Source: an uncultured Verrucomicrobiota bacterium (lineage in GTDB: Bacteria > Verrucomicrobiota > Verrucomicrobiia > Opitutales > Opitutaceae). Taken from it: DNA of 64,000 nt. The notes under the pieces were generated by a model. The model searched no databases. It had not been told where the DNA came from and was given only the letters and a program-made list of their open reading frames with translations. The DNA is taken from positions 1 through 64,000 of the forward strand of contig CAIRBK010000050.1 in the NCBI GenBank assembly GCA_903876795.1, given 5' to 3'. Position 1 is the stretch's first letter; each line of letters begins with the position of its first letter. Position numbers and translations under genes: made by a program. Below are positions 17,485 through 25,858 of the stretch, one piece after another.

Positions 17485-19848
17485 TCATGGGTCCACGGGG
17501 TCAGGCAGGCTGGCGGAGTGTTGCTCGGCCAGGCGCACCCAGGCTTGGAAACGCGGGTCGCCCCGTAGCGAGGCGAAGCGGGGGTTCCAGCGCAGGTCGA
17601 GCGAGGGGATAACTCCGGTGGACCAGACTTTTTCGAGCAGAGACAGAGCCGCCTCGTTCTGCCCGGTGGTGGCTAGCAATCCCGCCACTCGGGTGTGAGG
17701 GTTGACATCCAGCGCCGATTGGTTGGATGCGATGCTTTGCGACAAATCGTTAAGCAAGGCACGCGCCCGGTCGGTATGTCCGACGAGGTGTTCGAGCTGA
17801 ATTATATTGGCCAGCACGACACGGGCTTGGTTGCCGGCCGCATAACGTGAGTTTAACAACTCCAAGGTTTCCTTGGCCTGATCGGGAACTGAACCAAGCG
17901 CGGTGCAAAGGTCGAGCCAGCCACCGCCCGACCAGTGGGGGCTATCCGTCATGATGGAGGAGGGACGCTCAAGGGCTTGAGCAAAGGCCAGGCGGGCCTC
18001 CTCATCACGCCCCAACCAGTGGTGGAGACGGCCTCTAAGCGCCGGGCTGGCGGGGTGCGCCGGTGCGATGCGCTCCAGCAGAGCCAACGCCGAGGCGGGA
18101 CCACGCCAGCGGAGTCGGTTATCAATCAGATTGGTGAGACCTGGAGTTTCATCCGCATCGCCGAGACGCACGGCGCGCAGAAAGAGCGCCTCTGCCTTGG
18201 GATAAGCACCGGTGTTCCGCGCAAAATTCCCGTAGTTGTTTATCCAAGTGCGATTTTGTGGATCGAGCCGGAGCAAGGCTTCGCCATGTTGGTTAAAAAT
18301 GGCGATTGCGGTCGCGATCCTTGGCTCGAACTCGGCGAGGGCGATTTGCCCGGCGGACCAGCGGATGTCTTCGAGGCCGAGGGAGCGGGCTTGTGCCAGG
18401 AGTTTGGTGGCGGTGGCTGCGTCACGATCCACTGAGGCTGCGAGCAATGCGGCGACATACAGCACATCGGGCGAGGCGGGTTGCAGGGCTTGGGCGCGGG
18501 CCAGGGCCTCTTTGATCAGGGCCAGGCGTTGCGGACTATTGTCGCGTCCGCCGCGATACGCCCCCAAAGCCGCCTCGGCCAGACTGGCCCAAGCTAGAGC
18601 AAAATCCGGTGCGAGGGTGACCGCTTCACGAAAGTGGGCGATGGCCTTTTCCTGGCCCTGGCCGCTGACCGCAAGCGCCCGCCCCCGCAGGTAGGCGTCG
18701 TAGGCGGCGGGGTTGGCGGTGAGCTGGACGGGGCCGGTGGCGGTGGCGGTGCGGCGGGTGATTTTTTCGAGCACGGCGCGGGCGACTTCGTCCTGCAGGG
18801 CAAAGACATCGGTGAGCTGACGGTCAAAGGAGCCGAGGTTTTCGGCAAAGCCATCGGCGGCGCGGATGAGCTGGACGGTAATGCGCACGCGGTCACCCGC
18901 CCGGCGCACGGACCCCTCGACCAGGCGGGCGACGCCGAGGGTGCGGGCGATCTCGGTGAGCGGGACGTTTTTACCCTTGAAGGAAAACGCCGAGGTGCGG
19001 GCGATGACGCGCAGGTCTTTTTCGCGGGAAAGCACGTTGAGGATCTCCTCGGTGAGACCATCGGAAAAGTATTCCTGCGCCGGGTCGCCGGAGAGGTTGG
19101 CAAAGGGCAGGACGGCGAGGGATTTGACGTCGAGCGTGGGTGTGGCCGCGGCAGCCTCGGGCGCAGGCACCGAGGTGGACAGCGGCGCTACGGCGGCGAC
19201 TGCGCCGCCGGGGGCGGACGCCGGTCTCAGCCAGAAAAGCAAAGCCGCCCCGAGCGCTACGCCGCCGAGGGCCAGACCGGCGAGCAGTAGCCGCCGTGGC
19301 GGCACCTGGCGGACCGACGCGGCGGGCGGGACGCCCACCGCAGCCCCCGGGACGGGGGCGCTCCCCGGACCTTCGGACAGCGGAGCCGACACAGCCGCCG
19401 CAGTCGCCCCCAGGAGCTTCGCCACCCGTGCGCAGAACTTCTCCGCATTTTCCCCGCCGGGCAGGCGCGTCCACTGCACGGCCTTAAACTCCGGCGGGAC
19501 CAGTGCCTCGGCGTCGCGGGTCGCGTCGATCACCACGGGCAACAGAAACGGCGTGCCGTCGGCCATCGTGTGGGTGCGCTGCGCCGCCAGTTTCCACTCC
19601 AAGCGGAAATACCCCTCCCGCCGCGCCTGGGTTGCCGCCGAAATCACCGGCACGAATAACGCACACGCGGCGATCTGGCTGCGGATCTTGGCGTCCCACG
19701 CGTCGCCGCCGGCCAACTCGTTTTGATCAAACCACACCTCCATACCCGCCGCGCGCAACGCTCCGACGATGCGCTGCGCCGCCTCCGCGTCTTGCGACGC
19801 GTAGCTGAGGAAGACGGCTTTGTTCGTGGAGCTACTCATGGTCGTCAC
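17485..19848 (-). CDS. TIR-TM-TolB-TPR receptor, short form
   Basis: 787 residues from a GTG that overlaps the upstream stop (GTGA); an ATG three codons later gives MSSSTNKAVFLSYASQD and is an alternative start. TIR about 11-147 with putative catalytic Glu84 in GYFRLEWKLA; an Ala/Pro linker; membrane helix about 186-207 (LLLAGLALGGVALGAALLFW); TolB-like domain about 243-360 (SLAVLPFANLSGDPAQEYF, LVEGSVRRAGDRVRITVQLI); TPR half about 375-770 ending LRGDPRFQAWV and SLPDPVDP. Linker and membrane helix are almost the same as in the gene at 23.5-25.9 kb, although the TPR halves differ. It is the last gene of a coupled set of ATPase plus two TIR genes. Confidence 0.9.
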   Translation of the reverse strand: MTTMSSSTNKAVFLSYASQDAEAAQRIVGALRAAGMEVWFDQNELAGGDAWDAKIRSQIAACALFVPVISAATQARREGYFRLEWKLAAQRTHTMADGTPFLLPVVIDATRDAEALVPPEFKAVQWTRLPGGENAEKFCARVAKLLGATAAAVSAPLSEGPGSAPVPGAAVGVPPAASVRQVPPRRLLLAGLALGGVALGAALLFWLRPASAPGGAVAAVAPLSTSVPAPEAAAATPTLDVKSLAVLPFANLSGDPAQEYFSDGLTEEILNVLSREKDLRVIARTSAFSFKGKNVPLTEIARTLGVARLVEGSVRRAGDRVRITVQLIRAADGFAENLGSFDRQLTDVFALQDEVARAVLEKITRRTATATGPVQLTANPAAYDAYLRGRALAVSGQGQEKAIAHFREAVTLAPDFALAWASLAEAALGAYRGGRDNSPQRLALIKEALARAQALQPASPDVLYVAALLAASVDRDAATATKLLAQARSLGLEDIRWSAGQIALAEFEPRIATAIAIFNQHGEALLRLDPQNRTWINNYGNFARNTGAYPKAEALFLRAVRLGDADETPGLTNLIDNRLRWRGPASALALLERIAPAHPASPALRGRLHHWLGRDEEARLAFAQALERPSSIMTDSPHWSGGGWLDLCTALGSVPDQAKETLELLNSRYAAGNQARVVLANIIQLEHLVGHTDRARALLNDLSQSIASNQSALDVNPHTRVAGLLATTGQNEAALSLLEKVWSTGVIPSLDLRWNPRFASLRGDPRFQAWVRLAEQHSASLPDPVDP

Positions 19849-22199
19849 AACGGCGAGGTGTTTTTCGGATCATCCAGTAGTGCTTGGAAACCTGCATCTT
19901 CGCGGACGTTGTCCCACGCCGGATCGGCCTTGAGCATGGGCACCGTCAGCCCCCAGGGTACGCGGAGGAGTTTGGCGAGCAGCTCGACGCAGTCATGCGG
20001 GCGGTTGAGGTAGGCATGGAGTTCGGCGAGCTCGCGTTCACGTTCGGAGAGCAGCCGAGGAGCGAGGTTCCGAACGACATCGAGATGCCGCCGCGCGGCG
20101 CTTACCGCCTCGTCCGCCCGGCCCAAACGAGACAGAGCTAGCGCCTGCCAGCCGTTTTTTTGCGAGGGGCCGACCTCGGCGATTTCGGCCAGTTTTTGCA
20201 CGAGAGACATCAGAGCCGCAGCCGATTGGCCGGCAGCCTCCGTGCGACCGAGTTTTTGCAAACCGTCCGTCTGGTAGCGCAGAAAGATCAGGCGATTGAG
20301 GTCTTGGGTTGCAGATTTGCCAAGCTCAGCTTCCGCGAGCGCGACCACGTCGGCCACGCGGCGCGCGCGCCAGAGCCAGCCGATCCGCTCGGCGGCGGCC
20401 ATGCCATCGAGTGCGGAGGGGATCTCGCCGAAGAGCGCAAATTGCCATTCGGGGTTATCTGTTCCCCGCGTGGATGCGTGGTATCGGGCTTTTTCCTCCT
20501 GAAACGCACCCACGCGGCGAAGCCTGACCAGACTCCCAAGATAGTTGGACCAGTAAACGGGCCTGAGCGGATCAAGGGTGATCGCGCGACGCCAGGCTGA
20601 CAGCGCTTCCTTCTCCTGGCCCATTGCATCGGAAAAAATGCCCACGTAATTATAACCCGTGGCTTCGTTGGGCAGGGCTCGCACCACATTCTGAGCATAC
20701 GTCAATCCACGGGCGTAATCCCGGGACGCCTGGCCATAGTATGATGCCAGCCCGTAGTCGCCCGCACCTCCCGGGGCCAAGCGGGAGCCCGTTTCTGCCC
20801 ACCGTTTTGATTCCGCGGCATAGCGCAGGCGCGTGACGGGGTCTTTATCATTGCGGTAGGCGAACCAATTCGAGGTGGCCAGCAAAGTGGCCGCCCCCGC
20901 AAACGCCGGGTCCAGAGACATGGCCTGTTCGGCCTGCTCAATGACTGCCACATACGGCGAAGGGCTGGCACTGTATCCAGGCGGGACTGAATTGAACAAC
21001 GCGAGCGCACGGAGAAAACAATCATACGCCCGGGGATTCTGCGTGGTGAAGCGCCCCAGCAAAAAACTGCCCGTCGCCAGGCGCGCCTGGAGCACCCTGG
21101 CCACCTGCTCGGCGATCTCACTTTGCAAGGTAAGCACGTCCTGCAAATCGCGGTCGCCCTTCGGCAGCGACCACAGCAGCGCCTCGTCGCTCGCGCGGCG
21201 AAGCTCCAGCTGGATGCGGACCTTGTCGTTGGCCCGGCGCACGCTGCCGGTGATCACGTTGGCGACGCCGAGTTTTTGCGCGATCTCCGCCAGCGATGCG
21301 TTGGCGCCCTTGAACGCGAGCGCCGAGCTGCGCGAGATGACTTTCAAATCGGCGATTTGCGTGAGCGTGGAAATGATCTCCGCGTGTATGCCTTCGGTAA
21401 AATAAGCGTTGTCCGGATCGGGGCTGAGGTTTTCAAGCGGGAGAACAACCAGGGATTTTTCGCTCACCGCCGGCTCCGCCGTCGAAGCCGCCCGGCTTGC
21501 CTGTGCCGCTGCGGCGGCGGGACCGGCGACAGGCGGCGATGCCGGATCTAAGCCAACTGCACCGGGTGTTCCCACCGGGGACACCGGTTCCCCGGCGGGC
21601 GGACGCAGCACGAAGAATACACCACCGACGAGCGCGGCCCCCGCAAAGACCCAGGGCCAGGCATGAACGTGCGGCTTGCGCGGTGCAGATGGGATGTGGT
21701 CGGGCGCTGAGGGATCCACGCGCGCAGCCTGCCCGCGTGCGTACTTCCCAGTACCGCCGCCCAGCACTTGCTTCACGCGCGCGCAAAAGGCCGGCGTGGC
21801 CTCGCCGCCCGGCAGGCGCGTCCACTGCACGGCTTTGAACTCCTCGGGGACCAAAGCTTCGCCATCGCGAGTGGTGTCAATAACCACGGGTAAAAGGAAG
21901 GGCGTGCCGCGAGCCATCATGTGCGTGCGTTGAGCCGCGATGTTCCATTCCAACCGGAAATACCCTTCCCGCCGCGCCTGCGTCGCCGCCGAGATTACCG
22001 GCACGAACAAGGCGCACGCGGCGATCTGGCCACGGATCTTCGCATCCCAGGCATCACCGCCGACCAGCTCGTTTTGGTCAAACCACACCTCGACGCCGGC
22101 CGCACGCAGCGCAGCGACCAGCGCGCGCGCCGCCTCCGCGTCTTGTGACGCGTAGCTGAGAAAGACGGCAGCGGTGGCGGCGTTGGCGGGAGAGTTCAT
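19845..22199 (-). CDS. TIR-TM-TolB-TPR receptor, short form
   Basis: 784 residues. TIR about 11-147 with Glu84 in GYFRLEWNIA (a small change from the usual EWKLA); FDQNELVGGDAWD; membrane helix about 181-198 (WPWVFAGAALVGGVFFVL); a Pro/Ala linker; TolB-like domain about 247-365 (SLVVLPLENLSPDPDNAYF, VITGSVRRANDKVRIQLEL); TPR half with repeated Ala-rich helices, ending REDAGFQALLDDP. Downstream it overlaps the next TIR gene by GTGA. Upstream it overlaps the DUF4143 ATPase stop by ATGA, so in this unit an ATPase and two receptors are translationally linked. Inferred function as for the other array members. Confidence 0.9.
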   Translation of the reverse strand: MNSPANAATAAVFLSYASQDAEAARALVAALRAAGVEVWFDQNELVGGDAWDAKIRGQIAACALFVPVISAATQARREGYFRLEWNIAAQRTHMMARGTPFLLPVVIDTTRDGEALVPEEFKAVQWTRLPGGEATPAFCARVKQVLGGGTGKYARGQAARVDPSAPDHIPSAPRKPHVHAWPWVFAGAALVGGVFFVLRPPAGEPVSPVGTPGAVGLDPASPPVAGPAAAAAQASRAASTAEPAVSEKSLVVLPLENLSPDPDNAYFTEGIHAEIISTLTQIADLKVISRSSALAFKGANASLAEIAQKLGVANVITGSVRRANDKVRIQLELRRASDEALLWSLPKGDRDLQDVLTLQSEIAEQVARVLQARLATGSFLLGRFTTQNPRAYDCFLRALALFNSVPPGYSASPSPYVAVIEQAEQAMSLDPAFAGAATLLATSNWFAYRNDKDPVTRLRYAAESKRWAETGSRLAPGGAGDYGLASYYGQASRDYARGLTYAQNVVRALPNEATGYNYVGIFSDAMGQEKEALSAWRRAITLDPLRPVYWSNYLGSLVRLRRVGAFQEEKARYHASTRGTDNPEWQFALFGEIPSALDGMAAAERIGWLWRARRVADVVALAEAELGKSATQDLNRLIFLRYQTDGLQKLGRTEAAGQSAAALMSLVQKLAEIAEVGPSQKNGWQALALSRLGRADEAVSAARRHLDVVRNLAPRLLSERERELAELHAYLNRPHDCVELLAKLLRVPWGLTVPMLKADPAWDNVREDAGFQALLDDPKNTSPL

Positions 22200-23347
22200 C
22201 CTGTTTCCTTACCAAGGATTTCTAAAAGTCCGGACAAAGACGCGAGCCCGCTTTGGCCATTAAAAACCGTGTCCTTCACCTGGGCTACCAGCACCCGGCG
22301 ATCGGCTCCGATGAGCTCGGCCGCCTTGTTGAAGCGCGCAAACTCGGCCTCGCCCGGGTTGGACGTGAGTTTGACTTCCACCGCCCAGAGACGGCTGTCC
22401 AGTTGGAAGACCAAATCCACTTCGTAGCCGTCCGTCGTGCGAAAATAGTGCGGCGTCACCACCTTGCCCCGCGCCGCCAGCCATTCGACGACCTGGCCGA
22501 TGACAAACCCCTCCCAACTGGCCCCGACCCAAGCTTGGTTGAGCAGTGCATCCGCGTTGTTGATACCGAGCAAGGCATGCAACAGACCGGTATCCCGCCA
22601 ATAAACGCGCGGGGAGCGGATGAGGCGTTTTTTAAGATTGGGCAACCACGGGGGCAGCCGCCGGAGCAGGAAGGCCCCCTCCAGAAAATCCAGGTAACTG
22701 TTCACCGTGTGGTAACTCAGGCCAAGACTTTGCCCGATCTGGCTGGCGTTCCAAATCTGCCCGTGCACGGCGGCCGTCATGCGCAGAAAACGCTCCGTGA
22801 CCGCCGGTTTGGCCGGCAGCCCCCACGTCGGCAGGTCGCGTTGCGCCAGCAAGGTCAGGTAGTCGAGCTGCCACTGCGGGAAACGTCCGCCCCCCGTCGC
22901 GCCGCCTTCGGGAAAGCCGCCCAAAAGCCAGCGTTCGGCCAAAGGCAGGTCGGGCAGTTCGGCGCTTAACAACGGTGCCAGTTCGATGAGCGCGAGCCGA
23001 CCCGCGAGCGACTCGGATACTTCCCGCATGAGCGCCGGCGACACGGAACCGAGCAGCAAAAAGCGCCCGGTGCGTGTTCGGTCGGCATCGATCGCCCCGC
23101 GCAAGCGCGGAAACACCTCGGGCCACGCCTGCGCCTCGTCGAGCACGACCAGGCCGGATCGCCCCATCAAGGCGTCCCATTGCAAATCCAACCGCAGGCG
23201 CTCGGCCGGTAGCTCAAGGTCAAAATACAACGAAGAAAGCGCCCGCGCGAGGGTCGTCTTTCCCGCCTGCCGCGGCCCCACCAAGCCTGCCGCCGGGTAA
23301 TCCGCCAACCTCGCCGCCACTAAAGACTGAATCGTTCGTGTGATCAT
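22196..23347 (-). CDS. AAA_14 / DUF4143 family ATPase, first gene of a TIR unit
   Basis: 383 residues from the ATG giving MITRTIQSLVAARLADYPAA; the frame is open 16 codons further, but those codons cross the inverted repeat upstream. The P-loop GPRQAGKTTLA is the classic family form. GLVVLDEAQAWPE is Walker B and LLLGSVSPALM is sensor-like. The winged-helix-like stretch includes ASQIGQSLGLSYHTVNSYLD. The DUF4143 end has YEVDLVF and WAVEVKL, a PD-(D/E)XK-like pattern, and closes with VFNGQSGLASLSGLLE. Its stop overlaps the ATG of the following TIR gene (ATGA), so it is built into the TIR operon rather than merely nearby. Activity is unknown for the family. Confidence 0.88.
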   Translation of the reverse strand: MITRTIQSLVAARLADYPAAGLVGPRQAGKTTLARALSSLYFDLELPAERLRLDLQWDALMGRSGLVVLDEAQAWPEVFPRLRGAIDADRTRTGRFLLLGSVSPALMREVSESLAGRLALIELAPLLSAELPDLPLAERWLLGGFPEGGATGGGRFPQWQLDYLTLLAQRDLPTWGLPAKPAVTERFLRMTAAVHGQIWNASQIGQSLGLSYHTVNSYLDFLEGAFLLRRLPPWLPNLKKRLIRSPRVYWRDTGLLHALLGINNADALLNQAWVGASWEGFVIGQVVEWLAARGKVVTPHYFRTTDGYEVDLVFQLDSRLWAVEVKLTSNPGEAEFARFNKAAELIGADRRVLVAQVKDTVFNGQSGLASLSGLLEILGKETG

Positions 23348-23348
23348 A

Positions 23349-23380
23349 TTGCTAAATAGAATATGGTTTCTGTTTAGCAA
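23349..23380 (-). promoter_or_regulatory. Perfect 8-bp inverted repeat at the ATPase start, possible operator
   Basis: TTGCTAAA (23349-23356) and TTTAGCAA (23373-23380) are a perfect inverted pair 16 nt apart, directly upstream of the DUF4143 gene start in the most AT-rich stretch of the island. Symmetry and position fit an operator for self-regulation, or a terminal repeat left by insertion of the ATPase gene. Neither can be shown from sequence alone. Confidence 0.5.
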
Positions 23381-23399
23381 AAAAAATGCTGACAACGTA

Positions 23400-23504
23400 A
23401 TTCAGGGTCCCCGCCGCGCGGAGGGAAGCCCGACGCGCGCGCCGTCTCCGCGTCCGGCGATGCGTGGCTGAGGAAAACAGGTTGAGAGATAGGGACGTGT
23501 TCAT
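23400..23504 (-). pseudogene. Vestigial TIR N-terminus (remnant of a ninth receptor)
   Basis: An ATG at 23504-23502 overlaps the upstream TIR gene stop (ATGA), exactly as at every intact junction. After a one-base frame slip the sequence reads VFLSHASPDAETARA, which aligns with the conserved VFLSYASQDAEAARA opening of the receptors. Homology then stops within about 100 bp, before the AT-rich region that leads into the DUF4143 gene. It looks like a receptor gene cut off near its start by insertion or deletion. Confidence 0.75.
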
Positions 23505-25858
23505 GGATCGACGGGATCGGGCAGGCTGGCGACGCGGGCCTCTTGCTCGCGGCAGATCGCCTCGAAGCGCGGGTTGCCGCGCAGCGGGGCGAGGAGCGGG
23601 TCGGAGCCTACCCCGTAGCCGCTGATCGTCGGGGAGAAGATTTTTGAGCTTACCACCGACTCCAGCGAGACGAGCGCCGATTCTGAATCTCCCAACTGCG
23701 CATAAAAGATAGTTTTTCTCGGTAAAACGATTCTGGGGGCGTCTTGGCCGACAGCGGACGCAGTGGGTTGCCATTCCTTGAGCAGTGCCCGGGCGCGCTC
23801 CGTCTGACCACGGATGATCTCCACTTGGATCAACGTGCCGAGCACGTTGCCCGCCCGGTCGCCCGCGTCGTAGCGTTGGCTGGCTTGAGCGTAAACGTGG
23901 TCCATCAAGGTGCGCAGATCCGCCGTAGCGCCGGCCAAGTGGGCCTCCAGCCAACCACGGGTGGACCAAATATTGCTTTCGAGGGCAAAAGTCTCGCCCA
24001 GCGCGGGCAACACTTCGATGTAGGCGGCCCGCGCCTCGGCCAGTTGGCCGGTGCGAACCCAGGAACGGGCCAGCAAGTAGCGCCGGTGGATAGGGGAAAT
24101 CTCCAGACGGCGAGCCAAGGCTTCGGCCGCCGCCGGACCACGCCAAGACAAGCGGTTTTGCCAGAGATTTTGCAACGGGCCGACGATGTTTCCGGGGTCC
24201 AGTTTCAAGGCGCGGGCGTAGTAAACCTCGGACTCAGGAAAGCGGCTCGCCGCAACCGCATCCCGCCCAGCTGCGTTAAGTAAGTTGGCATTGAGGGGAT
24301 CGAGATCGACGGCCCTACGGTAAAGTCCGTTGCTGGCGACCAAGTCCATTTGAACGCTCGCAAAGTCTGCCCGCAGAGTGAGGACAGACGCGTGATCACG
24401 GCCTAGGATGGCTTCGGCCTCGGCCATGCAGCGTTCGGCCCGCGCCAAGTCCCCCTGACCTAAAAGAAAGCGAGCTTCGGCGAGATGGGCTTCAGGCAGC
24501 GTGGGGCGCAACTGGCGGGCGCGCACAAGAGCGTGGGCGATTTCATCCACTTGGACCGAAGTGCGGCTCAGCCCGCTTAACCGAATGCGAGCCAAGGCGT
24601 CGGCCAGGGCAGCCCACGCGGGGGCGAAGTCGGGGTCAAGGCTGGTGGCTTGGCGGAACTGCGCGACGGCTTCTCGCAATAAGGTAAGGTTGCGGCGGAG
24701 GAGCTGGAGACCCTTGGTGTAGTCCTCGTAGGCGGCGAGGTTGGCGGTGGGCGCGGGCACGGCCTTCTGGGTGTCGCCGCGGTCGAGACGGGCGGCGACC
24801 TTTTGGGCGATCTCGGACTGGATGGCAAAGATGTCGGTCAATTCGCGGTCAAAGGTCTCGGACCAGAGCTGGGTGTCGTTGGGCGCGTCGATGAGGCGGG
24901 CGGAGATGCGCAGGCGGGAACCGGCGCGGCGCACACTGCCGTCGATGACCATGGCGACGTTGAGTTCGCGGGCGATCTGCGGCAGCCCGAGGTTTTTGCC
25001 CTTCAACGCGAAGGAGGAGGTGCGCCCGATCACGCGCAGGCCGCGATTGAGGGCGAGGCGATCAAGGATTTCCTCGGTGATGCCATCGGAAAAATACTCC
25101 TGCCCGGCATCGCCGCTGAGGTTGGCAAACGGCAGGACCACGATGCGGATGCCCTCCTTCGCGGCCACAGCGGAGGCCGATGCGGCGGGCGGAGGCACCG
25201 AGGAGGACAGCGGCGCGGCGGCAGCGACTGCGCCGCCGGGGACGGGCGCCGGACGCAGCCAGAAGAGCAAAGCCACGCCGAGCGCCACAACACCGAGCAA
25301 CAGACCGGCGAGCAGGAGCCGCGGGGGCGGCATCCGGAGGGCAGAAGCGGCGGGCGGGACGCCCGCCGCAGCCCCCGGGACGGGGGCGCTCCCCGGACCT
25401 TCGGACAGCGGAGCCGACACAGCCGCCCCCAAGAGCTTCGCCACCCGCAAGCAGAACTTCTCCGCATTTTCCCCGCCCGGCAGGCGAGTCCATTGGACGG
25501 CACGGAACTCCGGCGGGGCATCCGCTTCGGCATCACGGGTCGTGTCGATGACCACAGGGAGGAGAAAGGCGGTCCGCTCCGACATCATGTGTGAGCGCTG
25601 GGCAGCCAGTTTCCACTCCAGCCGGAAATACCCCTCTCGGCGCGCTTGGGTATTGGCCGAAATCACCGGGATAAACAGCGCACACGAACTGATCTGCCCA
25701 CGGATCTTCGCATCCCACGCGTCGCCGCCGGCCAGCTCGGCCTGGTCGAACCACACCTCGACGCCGGCCGCGCGCAACGCCTCGACGAGGGCGCGCGCCG
25801 CCTCGGCGTCTTGCGACGCGTAGCTAAGAAATACAGCTTTGGCTTCGGCGGTTTTCAT
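23501..25858 (-). CDS. TIR-TM-TolB-TPR receptor, short form
   Basis: 785 residues from the ATG giving MKTAEAKAVFLSYASQD. The frame is open 87 codons upstream, but that part is shadow sequence in the neighbouring gene, and this ATG makes the ATGA overlap seen throughout the array. TIR about 7-145 with Glu81 in GYFRLEWKLA; linker SAPLSEGPGSAPVPGAA; membrane helix about 181-201; TolB-like domain about 236-355 (IVVLPFANLSGDAGQEYF, VIDGSVRRAGSRLRISARLI, DIFAIQSEIAQKVAARL); TPR half ending PLRGNPRFEAI and SLPDPVDP. It shares linker, membrane helix and C-terminal tail with the gene at 17.5-19.8 kb. Downstream it runs into the vestigial TIR start. Confidence 0.9.
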   Translation of the reverse strand: MKTAEAKAVFLSYASQDAEAARALVEALRAAGVEVWFDQAELAGGDAWDAKIRGQISSCALFIPVISANTQARREGYFRLEWKLAAQRSHMMSERTAFLLPVVIDTTRDAEADAPPEFRAVQWTRLPGGENAEKFCLRVAKLLGAAVSAPLSEGPGSAPVPGAAAGVPPAASALRMPPPRLLLAGLLLGVVALGVALLFWLRPAPVPGGAVAAAAPLSSSVPPPAASASAVAAKEGIRIVVLPFANLSGDAGQEYFSDGITEEILDRLALNRGLRVIGRTSSFALKGKNLGLPQIARELNVAMVIDGSVRRAGSRLRISARLIDAPNDTQLWSETFDRELTDIFAIQSEIAQKVAARLDRGDTQKAVPAPTANLAAYEDYTKGLQLLRRNLTLLREAVAQFRQATSLDPDFAPAWAALADALARIRLSGLSRTSVQVDEIAHALVRARQLRPTLPEAHLAEARFLLGQGDLARAERCMAEAEAILGRDHASVLTLRADFASVQMDLVASNGLYRRAVDLDPLNANLLNAAGRDAVAASRFPESEVYYARALKLDPGNIVGPLQNLWQNRLSWRGPAAAEALARRLEISPIHRRYLLARSWVRTGQLAEARAAYIEVLPALGETFALESNIWSTRGWLEAHLAGATADLRTLMDHVYAQASQRYDAGDRAGNVLGTLIQVEIIRGQTERARALLKEWQPTASAVGQDAPRIVLPRKTIFYAQLGDSESALVSLESVVSSKIFSPTISGYGVGSDPLLAPLRGNPRFEAICREQEARVASLPDPVDP

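Noticed and set aside
22253-22969. 238-residue plus-strand frame opposite the DUF4143 ATPase
   Set aside because: Antisense shadow; the P-loop and DUF4143 motifs are on the minus strand.
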